DNA of 64,000 nt. Source: Hydra vulgaris. Lineage: Eukaryota; Cnidaria; Hydrozoa; Anthoathecata; Hydridae. Shown here piece after piece: positions 13,413-25,363 of this stretch. The notes beneath the pieces are model-generated. The model did not search any database and was not told the origin of the DNA. It worked only from the letters and a program-made list of their open reading frames with translations. Each line of letters opens with the position of its first letter. Within the stretch, counting starts at the first letter, position 1. The stretch covers positions 41,945,001 through 42,009,000 of the forward strand of contig NC_088934.1 of NCBI RefSeq assembly GCF_038396675.1, written 5' to 3'. Made by a program: the position numbers and the translations under genes.

Positions 13413-15560
13413 TCAAAAGTTCAAAATTTTATCTATTCTATTTTTGAACGTGTTTTTGTTTACGGAGTCGATTGCATCCTGTGACAGTAAATTCCAATCG
13501 CCGACTACTCTGTTGGTTAAATAATAATAGCTGCAAAATTTCTTTGTATATTGTCGATGAAGTCTTTTATTATGACAATATCTGGACATGCTGTTATAAA
13601 AACTCAAAGGCTCTTCAAATCTAATGTATTCAGTTGAATTTAATATTTTAAATATTTCTATTAAGTCGCCTCTTCTTCTCCTTTCTTGTAGGGTTGGTAA
13701 ACCTAATACTTTTCTCCTTTCTTCATAACAGATACCTTTCAGTGATTCAATCCTCGTCGATCTACGCTGTACATTTTCGAGTCTCTTAATATCTTTAGTA
13801 CAAAATGGGCTCCATACAGAGGCTGCATATTTAAGCTGTGGCCTAATATTTGAATTGTATAACAACTTTAATATGGAAACATCAAGATATTTAATTCCGT
13901 GTTTTAAAAAACCCAGTGTTCGATTTGCCTTATTTGCTAGATTGATAACATAATTTTCCCATTTGCGGTCATTTGATATTATCGAACCTAAATCTTTTTC
14001 AACTTCTGTTTTTTGTAAAATGTGATCTTCTAATTTGTAATTAAATTGAGGATTCAAATTACCAATGTGCATTGTTTTACACTTTCCTCTGTTGAATTTA
14101 ACAAACAACTTATTTGACCAGTCTAATAACTTATTTAAGTCTTCTTGAAGAGCATTGTTGTTACTTTCATTATTAATTAATGGCATTATTTTTGTATCAT
14201 CTGCAAATAATTCTGATTTATTTAGTATGTTTACTTTTAAGTCATTTATAAATATGATAAACAGGAGTGGACCGAGGACAGAGGGGAACTCCACTTGTGA
14301 CTGCCAATCTGAAGCAAACTCACCCAGAACTACTCGTTGTTTTCTATTACTGAGAAATGATTTACACCATTGTAGGATTATATAGGATTGAAAACCATAA
14401 CCATAAAGCTTGCAGCATAATTTCGATAAAGAAAATGAATCAAAGGATTTTGCAAAGTCCAAATATATTATATCAATATTATTACCAGTTTCAATTTTGC
14501 TTGTTATAAAATCTAAAGTCTCTAATAAGTTGGAGCAACAATTTTTACCATTAAAAAATCCATACTGTTCACTTGCTATTAACTTATTTAAAGCCAAATG
14601 GTTCATCATAACATTGTGAATAATTTTCTCCATAACCTTGCATACTATTGATTTTATTGATATTGGTCAATAATTTGAAGGATCTAACTTATCTCCTTTC
14701 TTGAATAGTGAATTTATGTTTGCAGTTAACCATTCGTTTGGTTTAACACCACTATAAAATGACATTTCAAAGATCAGTGATAAAGGATGAGAAAGTGATT
14801 TTGAACATTCTTTGAAAACATGAGGATGAACTTTGTCAACACCGGTTGTTTTATTAACATTAAGGTTTACTAACTGATACTCAACATAAGCGTCATTAAA
14901 ACTTGGATCGCTACAATAAAAATTACATTTTAAAGAAAAAGTTACATGGTCTAATACCTTATCTTTTAAAAATACTGAAACAAAATGCTCATTTAAACAA
15001 TTTGCAATATCTACTTCATTTTTTATAATTGAACCATTAAAGGTTTTGAATGCTTTAATTGAATCTTTTATAACTATTTTACTATATAAATATGCATAAA
15101 CACTTTTAGGGTTGTTCTTTGAGTTTTTAGCCAGGTTTAATTCAAAAGCTCTTATATCTTTATTGATTCTTTTTTTTACATTTTTTTAAATGTTTTATAG
15201 TTATTTACCATGTTATTTTGTTTAAATCTTGAATGCCTGCATTTGTACTATAACCTTTTCTTTAGCTTAACCATTTTTAGAAGTACTTTAGTCATCCATG
15301 GAGCATATTTTTTACTTGTATCGTAACTAATAATGGGAATAAATTTACCACATCCAGTATGATATATATTTAGTCATTTTTTATAAGCCTGACTAGCATT
15401 TAAATCTTTAAACTCATTTTCCAAATCGAAACTTGTAAAATATTTTGAAAATTCTTCCTAATTTTCTTTAATATATAATAATTTTGTTTTTATTTTTGAC
15501 TTTTGATCAATATTTTTGTTTTTATAAAAATATTTGAAATTCAATATATGGTGTCCATGT
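13413..15560 (-). pseudogene. Non-LTR ORF2: endonuclease-RT linker and reverse transcriptase
   Basis: The open frame 13,413-14,633 holds most of the RT: YLDFAKSFDSF (first catalytic Asp region), PSVLGPLLFIIFINDL (normally PQGS, changed here), and the FADDTK catalytic loop, then the thumb and C-terminal domain typical of CR1/L2 elements. Upstream, to 15,560, the linker between endonuclease and RT is readable across stops (ANCLNEHFVSVF, TTGVDKVHPH, FFKKGDKLDPSNY then a TGA). A TGA in the RT N-terminus and at least one other stop make it non-functional. Confidence 0.85.
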
Positions 15561-16570
15561 TCAATTCCACGTAAGGGAGATAAGCGATTCAAAGAAAAAA
15601 CCCGATTTCCTTTTTCTATTTTCTGTGAGGACCAAGTCTAATAAGTTTGTGTCAAACCCAAAGCTACTTGAAATGTTGGCAACAAGGCATTTTGATATAT
15701 GAAGCAATCGCTTAAAAAATTCTATAAATTCTAAGGCAATCAAATCTGAACCATTTTCAAGTTTACATGAACCATCAAGCATTGTTTTAATGTTCAGTAA
15801 ATCATGTGGTTTGCAAACAGAAATATTACCATTGGAATTCATACATTGATTTAAATTTTTTTTATCCTTTTGGTTTATTTTTTGATTAAATTGATCTGAT
15901 CTTTTTGACTTCATTATTTCTAATTCCAAATCGAAAGCGATTATTTAACTGATTTTTCGAATTTAGCTCTGCATTTAGTTTATTTCTTTTTAAGATCAAG
16001 TTCTTTGTAAATTTTCTTTCTTATTCATTATGATCTGGATGGATAGATACTTTTTAAAACTTTCAGAATCTTTTAGTTACTTGGCAGCTTTTAATATTGC
16101 AAATTTATCTTAACTCTCAGGTAATTCGACCAACAAAGGTGTACTTGTTTCCATTTTTGTGTTATTTCCATTTGTATTTTTGAAGCGATGGATTCTTTTT
16201 ATTTTGTCAGGATTAATTTTTATTTCAGAAAAAAGATTTTCAAGAATATTTTCATCAAATCTTTTTCTATTTCCAGCATCCGAATCAGTTGAATTTTGTA
16301 TACCAAAAACAACAATATTTTTATCTCTTTTACTTACATCTTTACTTAAATCTATATAACCTTGTGTTACCTTTATTTCTTCTTTTTATCGTACTTTTTA
16401 TTATTAAATAATCTAAAATGCTACCTGTTGTTTTCTCTTCAAAAACTCGTTCTGTTAATAAAACATTTTCACTCACTAGTTTATCAGTTCTTCTTATTCG
16501 AAGATAAAAAGGAAAAGTTGTATGGCGTAATGGAAAAGCTGCAATGTCAAATTAATTTCACAAGTGATTC
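15561..16570 (-). pseudogene. Non-LTR ORF1 (RRM-like nucleic-acid-binding) joined to endonuclease C-terminus
   Basis: From 16.57 kb a predicted helical region (KLVSENVLLTERVFEEKT) leads into an RRM-like ORF1 core: NIVVFGIQNSTDSDAG, IKINPDKIKRIHRFKN and LLVELPES, then AILKAAK. The frame is broken by several stops from 16.11 kb. It runs into a short segment, TNLLDLVLTENRKRK, that resembles the end of an AP-type endonuclease. Most of that domain is therefore deleted, fusing ORF1 and ORF2 remains. Confidence 0.65.
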
Positions 16571-16689
16571 GTGAAAGTCTTTTCAAAATAAATCCTACCT
16601 TGCCGTTACCTACCATTATATTGATAATAATCGGAGACTAAAAAAGCATAACTTTAATTTTATTGATATTGATGCATCATACTGCAATT

Positions 16690-17328
16690 GCACTATACAA
16701 AACTTTACTTGAGAAGTTTTACAAATGGAACGTCGACAAATAAATCACGTGCGTTGTTCAAGATAACTGTTCAACAAATGACGCAATTGTTAGAATTCTC
16801 AAAGAGAAGTTGAATACCAAACTTGTCAGTGACGGTAATTTTTTTCATGTTAGATGTTCTGCGCATATTGTAAACTTGATTATTCAAAAAGCAATTGAAA
16901 ATATTTAATATATAACAGTAAAAGTTAGAAAAATATGTCAAACTGTCAACTTTGAAATTGCAACAGTTTAAAGAAGTAGCATCCCTAGTACAAGCTCCTA
17001 GTAATAATGTTGTTTTAGATGTAAAAACAAGATGGAACTCTTCTTATATAATGTTGGATACTGCATTTAAATTAAAAGACGCTATTATTCGTCTAAAAGA
17101 AATTTAATTTTATTTACGAAGTAATAAACTTTTTCTCGACAACAATAAATCCAACAGCAAACTACTAATTTAATCATATTTGTGAAATTTATTTACAAAT
17201 AACTGATATGCGCAGCAATCATATTCAGTTTATTTGTGAAATGGGGAGAAAAATGATGGCAAAATTTTCAAAATATTGGAAAATTAGTTCTAATATATAT
17301 TAGCCATTGCATTTGTGTTGGACCCGCG
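16690..17328 (+). pseudogene. hAT (Ac-like) transposase, 5' part, split by Transib insertion
   Basis: Readable with frameshifts: VVQDNCSTNDAIVRILKEKL (second catalytic region), FFHVRCSAHIVNLIIQKAIE (the C-x2-H motif of hAT transposases), LDVKTRWNSSYIML (RW motif), and finally AIAFVLDPR just before 17,328. The frame resumes beyond the nested insertion at 30,922 with KMVSVKYYFWEIYC, as expected for an Ac-like protein (LDPR followed by K.....YYF). Stops and shifts predate or postdate the split; it is dead. Confidence 0.75.
17324..17328. repeat. Target-site near-duplication CCGCG, left of Transib-1
   Basis: CCGCG at the left junction against CCTCG (30,917-30,921) at the right, four of five bases equal. 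Known Transib elements duplicate 5 bp and prefer GC-rich targets. Confidence 0.65.
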
Positions 17329-17910
17329 CACTGTGGTTTGAAATAATTAAAAAGTGGCATTAATTCAAGATTTGCAAAAATCCGATATAAATTGTTCTAA
17401 TTATGCAAGATTGTTGCAAATTAGTCATATTTTCATGTTCTGAAAGAATTTCTTTTTTAGGCCACTTGGCGCTTCCCCCCATTTTTTAAAGAACAATTAT
17501 TTAGTGAAAAAGCAATAATTTCGAACTTTTATTTTATTTCTTAAACCGCACCTGTGAACTTCCATATATTATATATCAATAGGAAGAATATTAAACAGGC
17601 TTTTAGAGTTTATTGTTAAATATTTTAAAAAATTACATTTCATGACATAAAAATGCAGAGAAAGATAACTTTTTAGACTAGGACATAATAGCATGTTTGA
17701 ATGTGACTTTTATCAAATTCTATATGTTTCTTTAAAAATCTGAATACGTATAGATAAACTTCGACTCTTCTTCTTTTAATCCAATATAGGTTTTGATGCC
17801 GCCCGGACCCGCCCAAGAACAACTATTTTCTACTTAAATGTTACTTAAAATGTTTCTACTTAAATTGATTTTTTTCTTGTTTTTTACATAAAACATGACT
17901 GTCATTTTCA
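17329..17910 (+). repeat. Left terminal inverted repeat of Transib-1
   Basis: The reverse complement closely matches 30,400-30,916. Differences are small indels, including about 30 extra bases near the left end. The A-rich GCAAAAATCC at 17,374 resembles a recombination-signal nonamer but sits 38 bases from the heptamer. Confidence 0.85.
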
Positions 17911-18560
17911 ATCAATTTGCATAATGTTGTCATAAAAAGATATATTTGTGGTAACTTGAAGTCCTACTATTAATATTACCTCGAAATACTTCCTTTAAAT
18001 TAATATAACCTCAAAAGCTTTCGCAAGTTGAAAGAATTTACAAAAAATCTTTTTGTCGATTTAAAATTGTGTAAATAATAAGATAACTATGACGCCAAGC
18101 TGATTGGGCTTAGATATATATAAATTATCAGATAACTATGACGCCAAGCTGATTGGGCTTAGATGTTTTGATAGATAATCCTTATGACACTAACAATTTG
18201 TTGGTGTAAAGATCTACCCACGATTAGCTTGGCGTGGATATGACCAAAAGTATCAAAGTAGGACATACTCCTTTAAATGACTCTCAAATTCATACCAACG
18301 ATTAATAACTTGGTCAAGAACTTGTTTTGGCTTTCTTACCATCTGAAGTAAAGATTTTAAAATAATTTTTTTTGTAATTAAGAAAAAGCGTTTATAAAGA
18401 TCAGACTATAAGACTCAGATCTTTTGTGACTAGTGATGTTATTAAAATGTCGGAATGTTGAAAATTTTTGTAGAAAAAGAATGTTTTGAAAATTGAAAGT
18501 GCTCAAGAAAAAGAACTAGAAAAAAAAATATTAACATTACAAACCACGTAAAAACAAAAA
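17911..18560. other. Transib-1 5' region with direct repeat
   Basis: GATAACTATGACGCCAAGCT and the bases after it (to GGGCTTAGAT) occur twice, at about 18,080 and 18,130. The complementary phrase AGCTTGGCGTGG follows at 18,227. This is untranslated sequence of the transposon. No other gene is seen. Confidence 0.6.
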
Positions 18561-20287
18561 ATGAAGGATGTTCAATACTCCAAGTATAAATTTCATAGAA
18601 AGTCAATTTCCTGGTTAGAACATGATTTTAATTTTGAATTTAAAGAAGTTATCTGGAAACTCTCAAACGTATTAAAAACGCTAGAATTAAAGAAAGGGCG
18701 GCATACATTGCCTTTTAAAGACAAAGGAAAACGAGCTAAAAGAATAGCAAATTCTTATCTGTTTGAAAAAGCTGAATATCATACAAAGTATAGATTCCTG
18801 GCAAGATACACAGCCAAACAAATAGGTAATAAGAATTTAGAAAAAATTATCATGTGCATTCTACAAGATCAAAAATTGGCATATGATATCAATGAAAAAA
18901 ATGACAAAGAAATAAAAAAAAGGGTCTCCAGAAGAGAGACTTGCTTTTCTATTTAATTATGGTTTTGTTAAATCTCAGTACATGGTGATAAGATTGAAAA
19001 GTAAAGAGAGAGGTGCAGATATTTATCCGCTTTACAGCGCTATTCTGGAATCTAAAAAAAAATGTAGACCAAATAATATGCACATCTCTGACAAGGAGGA
19101 AAATGTGTCATTACAAAATCTTCTAATACATACTGTTCAAAGAATAGTAGAATCACAAGAGGCTCAAATTATATCTAAAATTACTAATAAAGAAAAGGAC
19201 TCAATTATGTTGATTTTTGTTGTAAATTAGGGATTTGATGGAGCCAGTAATTTTTCCCGACTCAATAAAAAGTTCGATGAGTTATTTGAAAGTTCATCAG
19301 ACGCTTTTTTCTGTTACCATTGTACCCTTAAGACTTCAAACATATGACTGGGATGTGTTTTGGGTAAACCCAACTCCTAATTCTGCTAGAATTTACAGAC
19401 CAATGATCTTAAAGTATGCTAAAGAAAGTAAAGAACTTATTTTCGAAACAAAATTTTTTGTTGAACGACAAATAAATGAACTTTCTGATATTACAATATG
19501 GCTACCAAATGGAAAAGTTCTTAATATCAAAAGCTCTTTATTTTTAAAACCCATCGATGGAAAAGTTGTAGCGGAAATCACTGAAACACCGTCTTATCAA
19601 TAGTGTCCGCTTTGTAAAGCAACACCTTATACAAAATAGATTTTTGGAAAAATTAAATTCACACCTAGACAACCCCATCCAGATGACACTGGTTCATCTA
19701 ATAATGCCAATACTGCATGGCGAACTTTTTCTGATCCAATATTGTTATCAGAAATTTTGGATATAGATATAAATCTTATTGTCCATTTAAGAACAATATT
19801 GATATGTTTGTCTTGTCAAATTCCAATCGATCCAATCAAATTTGAAAATTATTGTCTACAAACAGTTTTAATTATCAATGAGAAAAATTCATGGTATAAA
19901 ATTCCTACTTGTGTTCATAAAGTGTTAGCTCATGGAGCTAAAATCATGGTTGAAATAATTTTACCAGTTGGAACTTTTGGCGAAAACGCTGGAGAAAGTT
20001 TTCACAAATGTCATAGAAAAGATCGTATGAATCATGCAAGAAAAACCTCAAGAATTAACAACTTAACTGATGTTTTTTGTCGAGGTTTATAAAAATCAGA
20101 TCCTTATATTTCCAGTATTGTTTTGAAAAATTGTTTGAAGTCTGTATGTAAATTAGTACTACCAGAAGAGGTATTGCAACTTTTACTGATTGAAAATTCC
20201 ACAAGAAGTAAGAATGTTAATGAAGAGGTTTTACCTGAACTAATTGATGTTTATCGACAATTAGATTGCGTTGATATAGAAGCCGAT
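18561..20287 (+). pseudogene. RAG1-core/Transib transposase relic (Transib-1)
   Basis: Open segments 18,561-18,956, 18,982-19,230, 19,235-19,603 and 19,742-20,287, in shifting frames, follow the order of RAG1/Transib cores: N-terminal basic region (LPFKDKGKRAKR); a segment ending DIYPLYSAI; a first-Asp motif FDGASNFS (RAG1 has CDGMGDVS); VPLRL...FWVNPTPNSARIYRP; a zinc-type CPLCKATPY; VHKVLAHGAKIM then GTFGENAGESFHK, matching RAG1 HKTLAHVPEII and GNESGNK, whose Glu is catalytic; then RMNHARKTSR. About 100 residues are missing between CPLCKATP and the next part. The BEL insertion interrupts the C-terminus at IEAD; SSLSDSE and a stop follow at 30,041-30,064. Confidence 0.8.
20283..20287. repeat. 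Target-site duplication CCGAT, left of BEL element
   Basis: Exact 5-bp duplicate of 30,036-30,040, bordering the two LTR ends. Confidence 0.9.
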
Positions 20288-20543
20288 TGTTAAAAGTGAC
20301 AGTAATAATTTAATAATTGTAAAGGAGCATGTTGAAAGTGATATTTATTATTTAATTATTGTAAGTGGGTGTTGTTAAATGTCGCATTTATAACCTAATT
20401 ATTGTTATTATTGTTAATAGATAACTTATTGGTGGATGCTCTCCACTGACCTCTTTTTTATTATATATTCTGTTGGTGGAGTAGCACTAGTTTAAATACA
20501 TAGTCTTTCCAAAGGAACAGTTTTTAATCCTTGAGATTTTACA
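20288..20543 (+). repeat. BEL 5' LTR (256 bp)
   Basis: TGTTAAAAGTGAC to TTTTACA. Contains GTTGGTGGAGTAGC-type sequence absent from the 3' LTR. The sequence TAGCGCCTGATG directly after it is where the primer-binding site should lie. Confidence 0.85.
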
Positions 20544-20830
20544 TAGCGCCTGATGAAAAACTATGAAGAGATACCGAATCAAAAGATTAAAGAAAGAAGT
20601 AAGAGTTACGAAAAGTTTGAGCTATTGAACGTTGAAGTAAGTTGAGTTTTTTATTTGTGATTTTGTTCGGGAAGTTTTAATAGAATTAGAATTTAATTGT
20701 TGAAGGTGTTGATTGTGACGAAAATTCAATTTTTTTTCTGAATTGTTGTAGATATTCATTTAAAAATGGCAGCCACGTTAAAAGGTAAGTAGCGAGAAGG
20801 AGAGCGTTACGAGTAAGTTTTGGAAATTTA

Positions 20831-22020
20831 TTGAGCAAAATAAGAGAGGAATTAGAGAGTGAGGAGTTTAACCATGCCAAATTAGTAGATTTAAAAAATA
20901 TTTTAAACAAGAGTTACGAGAGATTAAACAATAATGTTGAGGAAATATTAAATAATTTAGATCAAGTGGAAATTGAAAATGACGTTTATGAGAGTGCAAG
21001 AGTAATTGAGTTTTATCATGTATTGATAGCTGGAGTGAAACTAAAGTTAAAAAGTATAAAAATAAATGAATCGGATAAAGATTCTGTTAAAAGTTTAAAT
21101 CAAACTAAGTGTATTTTACCTAAGTTAGAATTGCCAGTTTTTAATGAGAATGCCGTAGATTGGCAGGGTTTTTGGAACCAATTTAATTTATCAATTCATA
21201 GGCATGAAGGTTTTAGTGATATAAGATCGATTTAACTATCTAAAAAAATATTTGTCTAGCCAAGCATTGGCTACTATCTCAGGACTTTCGCTTAATTCAG
21301 AAAATTATAGAGAGGGCATTGAAATTTTGATAAACAGATAAGGTAATACACAAGTTTTAGTTTCAGCACATATGGATTCTTTGTTAAAAGTAAAGAAAAT
21401 TTCAATGATCTAGAAGAGCTAAGAAAACTTTATAATGATATAGAGATCTGTGTACATAATCTTAGATCCCTAAAAATAGAAACAACAACTTACGGCTGTT
21501 TGTTAATTCCTATCCTAAAGGAGAAACTGCCAGATAAACTTTTAATTTTAATTTCTAGATAATTTGCCGGAGGGTTATTGACTTTAGATAGACTTTTAAA
21601 ATATTACAATGAAGAATTACAAGCTAAGGTGTGTTGTGCCAAATATCTTTTAAAATCAAGTTATAAAAAAAATGAACATAAAAATTTGAAATATGATTCT
21701 TTAAACAAATATGCACGACAAAATTATTCTCATAATTATAGAAACAAAAATAACTCTACAACATCAGGTTTTCATACACAAAATAAAAGAGCACCAGAAA
21801 AAAAAAAGTTATGCAACATGTATATTGTTTAGAAAACCATAAGCCTTCTCACTGTTTAAAGGTAACAAATTTAGATTCAAGAACTGAAATTTTAAAACAG
21901 CAAAAGAGATGTTTCATTTGTTTAAAATTAGGTCATATCTCAAAATTTGTCATTCTAACTATTCATGTTTTGAATGCAATGGGAAACACCACATTTCTAT
22001 TTGCAATAAGAAGCAACCCA
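20831..22020 (+). pseudogene. BEL gag relic
   Basis: A coiled, charged N-terminal region is followed by LPKLELPVFNENAVDWQGFW, the conserved start of the BEL gag core (DUF1759 type), then in other frames GNTQVLVSAHMDSLL, LRSLKIETTTYG and TLDRLLKYYNEELQAK. A zinc-knuckle-like C-terminal part (C-x2-N-H...CFICLKLGHIS) ends near 22,020. There are at least three frameshifts or stops. Confidence 0.75.
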
Positions 22021-23430
22021 AACTAGTGCAACTCTTCTAGGTGTCTCTAATAGCGTTTTACTACAGACAGCAAAGGCTAAGTTTTTTTCAGATAGTGAGT
22101 GTGGAGTATTCAGAATATTGTTTGATAGCGGTAGTCAGAGGTCTTATGTTACTAAGGATGTATGTGAAAAATTGAAATTATAGGCAAAAAGCTATAATAA
22201 TAAAAACACTTGGTCAATTTAACAATTCCAGGATTAAAAAGCTCGATGTTGTTCAACTTAAGGTAAAACATAGAAATGCTAACTTGTATGTGTATGTCGA
22301 GGCGCTGTGTGTGCCAGTTATTTGTAGCCCTTTGCAGAGGCAAGAGATATCTCGAGCGTGTAAAAATTACCCACATATTTCAAAATTAATTCTTGCTAAT
22401 TATAATGATGTGATTTTCCTATTGATTTATTGATAGGGTGTGACCTGTACCATAAATTTGTGACAGGTAATGTTATTAGAGGGATTGAAGGCTGTCCTGT
22501 AGCTTCTTCCTCTGTTCTAAGATGTGTATTAAGTGGCCCAATGACTTCTGTAATAAATAATAATGAGAAAATAATCATGAATTTACGCGTTGATGCTAAT
22601 TTGATAGGGAGTGTGGAAGATGTGCGCAATGAGATAAATGAACTAAGAAGTGATTTACAAAAATTTTGGAGTGCGGAGAAAATGGAATCTACTGATTAGT
22701 GTGTGATAAATGAATTCGAAAATGATATTATGCATAACAGTGAGAGATATGTAACTAAGCTTCCTTTTAAGCCAGATCATGATTGTTTACCAGATAACTA
22801 TAAAATTTGTGAGATTAGACTGAAAGATTAAAGAGGCAATTGGGTGATAAGAATTTGTTAAGTGGTTATGACGCCATTTTTAAAGAACACGAAATAAATA
22901 AAATTATTAAAAAGTTCCTGATGGTGAAATCGCTAAGGAATTAGGAAAAACACACTACCTAGCATATAGGCCAGTTGTAAGAAAAGATAAGGAAACCACT
23001 ATGATAAGAGCAGTATTAAATGCTTCCTGTTTTAATAATGGGTTGTCCTTGAATGATCTTTATTCAGGGCCAAATCTATTATCCAAAATATTTGATGTGC
23101 TACTGCGATTCCGATTAAATTATATTGCCATATTAGCAAATATTAAACAAACTTTCTAGTTTGTTTAATATCTGCTAATATGGCAATATAATTTTATCTT
23201 TATGCTCACTAGAAATTTCAACATTAAATGTAGAAATTTCTAGCGAGCATAAAGATTATTTAAGATTTCTCTGGTATGAAAATATATAAGCAGAGCAGGA
23301 CTCAGAGTTGATTTTTTATAGGTTTTTGAGAGTAGTATTTGGTCTGACTAGTAGACCTTTTCATTTTTAATTTCGGCAGAGTTACATGGATTTTGTGATA
23401 ACTCAAGAGAGATTGTGCAGTTGTTTATCT
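22021..23430 (+). pseudogene. BEL aspartic protease and reverse transcriptase relic
   Basis: The protease catalytic motif is LFDSGSQRSYVT near 22,120-22,155, followed by IGCDLYHKFVTG and GCPVASSSVLRCVLSGP. The RT begins around 22,780 (FKPDHDCLPDNY-like) with RPVVRKDKETTMIRAVLNAS. It is then scrambled by a double inverted duplication at 23,117-23,256, just where the first catalytic Asp motif should be (AILANIKQTF has Asn where Asp is expected). A VVFGLTSRPFHF-like piece follows. The segment holding the second RT catalytic loop is missing. Confidence 0.75.
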
Positions 23431-23949
23431 TAGAGTTAAGACGAGTGTTGCTGTGAGAGTGTTTTTTTGGCAGCCAAAATAAAGGTAGCGCCATTGAAAG
23501 AGTTGTCTGTTCCTAGGTTAGAACTATTGGGTTGTTTGCTGTTGAGCAAATTAGTTGGAGAAGTGAAACGAGTAATAGAAAATCGAGTAACTATTAGTAA
23601 TTTTAGTTGTTGGACAGATTCTGAAGTGGCTTTACATTGGATTAAAGGGAAGCAGAAAACTTGGAAACCTTGGGTGGAAAATTGTGTAGTCATGATTAGA
23701 AAAGAGGTTGAGAGAAAGATATGGGGGTATGTAGCAGAATTGGAGAATCCAGCAGATATTCAAACTCGTATGTTTTGTTTTAAGCAATTGAATGACGGTT
23801 GGTTATCTACACCTAAATTTTTATGTAAGGAAGAGGTTGAAATAAGATTGTTTGATAGTGACAATAGTTTGAATGTGGATGAAGTTCTGATTAAGTCAAA
23901 AGGTGTAGATAGGATAAATGAGAGAAGTGTAAATATGGTGAGGCTGTGA
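23431..23949 (+). pseudogene. BEL RNase H-like/linker region relic
   Basis: Open frame with KVAPLKELSVPRLELLGCLL and FSCWTDSEVALHWIKG, the conserved BEL motifs following the reverse transcriptase (PRLEL and W.DS..AL.WI), then ENPADIQTRM, equal to the family's NPAD..SR. It ends at a stop inside the region before the integrase. Confidence 0.8.
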
Positions 23950-24092
23950 GTAGTGGTAATATTGGTGTTCTCATAGACATTAAAAAATGTAGCACATTGA
24001 ACAGATTTATAATGGTAACTGGGTATGTGAATAGATTTGCAAGTAATTTGATAAAAACAATTAAGTAGAGCAATGAATTAAATAAAGAAAAC

Positions 24093-25363
24093 GTGTTAAC
24101 ACTTAATGAATATGATAAGGCATTTAATTTATGGTTATTAATAGAACAGTTTTATTTACGAAATCAAGATAACTACGAAAAGCTAAGTTCATCCCTGAAG
24201 TTGTTCACTGACGAACAAAACGTATTGCGATTAAAAGGAAAATTTGGAAGTTCAATACTGAGTTATAATAAAAAATATCCGATTATTTTACGTGATGGTC
24301 AACATAGCTATTTTACGATGTCAATTATTTGTGACACCCATAAACATGTCATGCATTGAAATGACATTAAGTCAAATTAGAGCAAGGTTTTGGATTATTA
24401 AAGGAAGAAAAACTGTCAAGAACGTTCTGCGTAAGTGTGTTATTTGCAAGAAGATTAGTGCAAGAACAATGCTACCTTCCCCAATTCCTGATTTACCTGA
24501 TTATTGTGTAAATGTTTCTATGTTTTCGTTTCAAGCTGTTGGTGTAGATTTTGCTGGACCTTTATATGTAAAAAATTACTTAAAAACTGATTCCGTATCT
24601 AAAGTTTACGTTTTGATTTTGACCTGTGCCTCTAGTCGTGCTGCTCATCTAGAATTAACTCCCGATATCTGGAGTTAATTCCAGATGTGCTCGGATGAAA
24701 GATCCCTGCTTTCATCCGAGCACTCAAACTTTTTATTGCATGCAGGGGCATACCTGACATTACTTGTGACAATGTTAAAACATTTACATCAATTGAAGTA
24801 AAAAAGGTTTGTTTAAATAATAGGATTAATCAAAAATTCATCCTACTTGCTTCCTCTTGGTGACGAGGATTTTATGAAAGATTGGTACGATCAGTTAAGA
24901 TACCACTATTAAAGGTTATGGGAAAATCCCTTGTTACTTACGAAGAACTGCAAACAGTTTTATGCGATATCAAATCTGTAATTAATAGTAGACCACTTGT
25001 CTACACGAGTAAAGATGATAATGAAGAAGCGCTTACGCCTTTTCACTTGATGTATGGACGAAATGTATTAAGAAATAATGTGGAAACGAATTTATGTTTT
25101 GAGTGAAGTGATATCAAGAAACGTGCCATCTACTTAAGAAACTTAATTTATGATTATCAAAAGCGTTTTAGTTAGGTTTATCTGAATTAAAACAGCAACA
25201 TTTAAATAAAAAGTTTGATGATAATAAACAAGAAAACTAAAAGTAAATGATGTTGTGATAATTAACGACAAAGATTTGGCACCCCGAAGTCATTGGAGAA
25301 TGGCAAAAGTTGTGGAAGTTATTGAAGGAAAAGACTAAGCAATTCTTGGAGCGAAATTAAAGG
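24093..25363 (+). pseudogene. BEL integrase relic
   Basis: The N-terminal region LRLKGKFGSSILSYNKKYPI leads to a zinc-binding part (THKHVMH, then RKCVICKKI), then the catalytic core FQAVGVDFAGPLYVKN and CASSRAAHLELTPD (first and second Asp). A fold-back duplication interrupts the core at 24,649-24,723. Later come ITCDNVKTF, LVTYEELQTVLCDIKSVINS (catalytic Glu region) and LTPFHLMYGRN. It is cut at 25,363 by Transib-2 and resumes at 29,611. Confidence 0.8.
25360..25363. repeat. Target-site duplication AAGG, left of Transib-2
   Basis: AAGG is repeated at 29,607-29,610. The outer BEL frame reads A-K-L-K-V across the join. Transib elements normally duplicate 5 bp; here 4 are exact (AAAGG against AAGGT), so one base may have been lost. 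Confidence 0.7.

Larger units (their letters stand above)
13267..16570 (-). mobile_element. CR1/L2-like non-LTR retrotransposon with ORF1 and ORF2 relics
   Basis: Runs from an ORF1 relic (5' end, about 16.57 kb) through an endonuclease remnant and a reverse transcriptase to a 3' UTR ending in (TTATA)n at 13,267-13,287. A 10-bp hairpin (AGTCAAAACT / AGTTTTGACT) sits in the 3' UTR at 13,321-13,346. Most of the endonuclease is deleted and several stops are present, so it cannot move on its own. Confidence 0.8.

Noticed and set aside
14155..14619. Plus-strand open frames opposite the CR1/L2-like RT
   Set aside because: Antisense shadows of the minus-strand reverse transcriptase; likewise 16,159-16,574 opposite ORF1.
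17329..17383. Complete 12/23-type recombination signal (heptamer, spacer, nonamer)
   Set aside because: The nonamer-like GCAAAAATCC is 38 bases from the heptamer on the left and only about 5 on the right; the spacing does not fit, so only the he­ptamer similarity is claimed.
22152..22629. Minus-strand frames in the BEL protease region
   Set aside because: Shadows of the plus-strand pol region (FDSGSQ, IGCDLYHKF).
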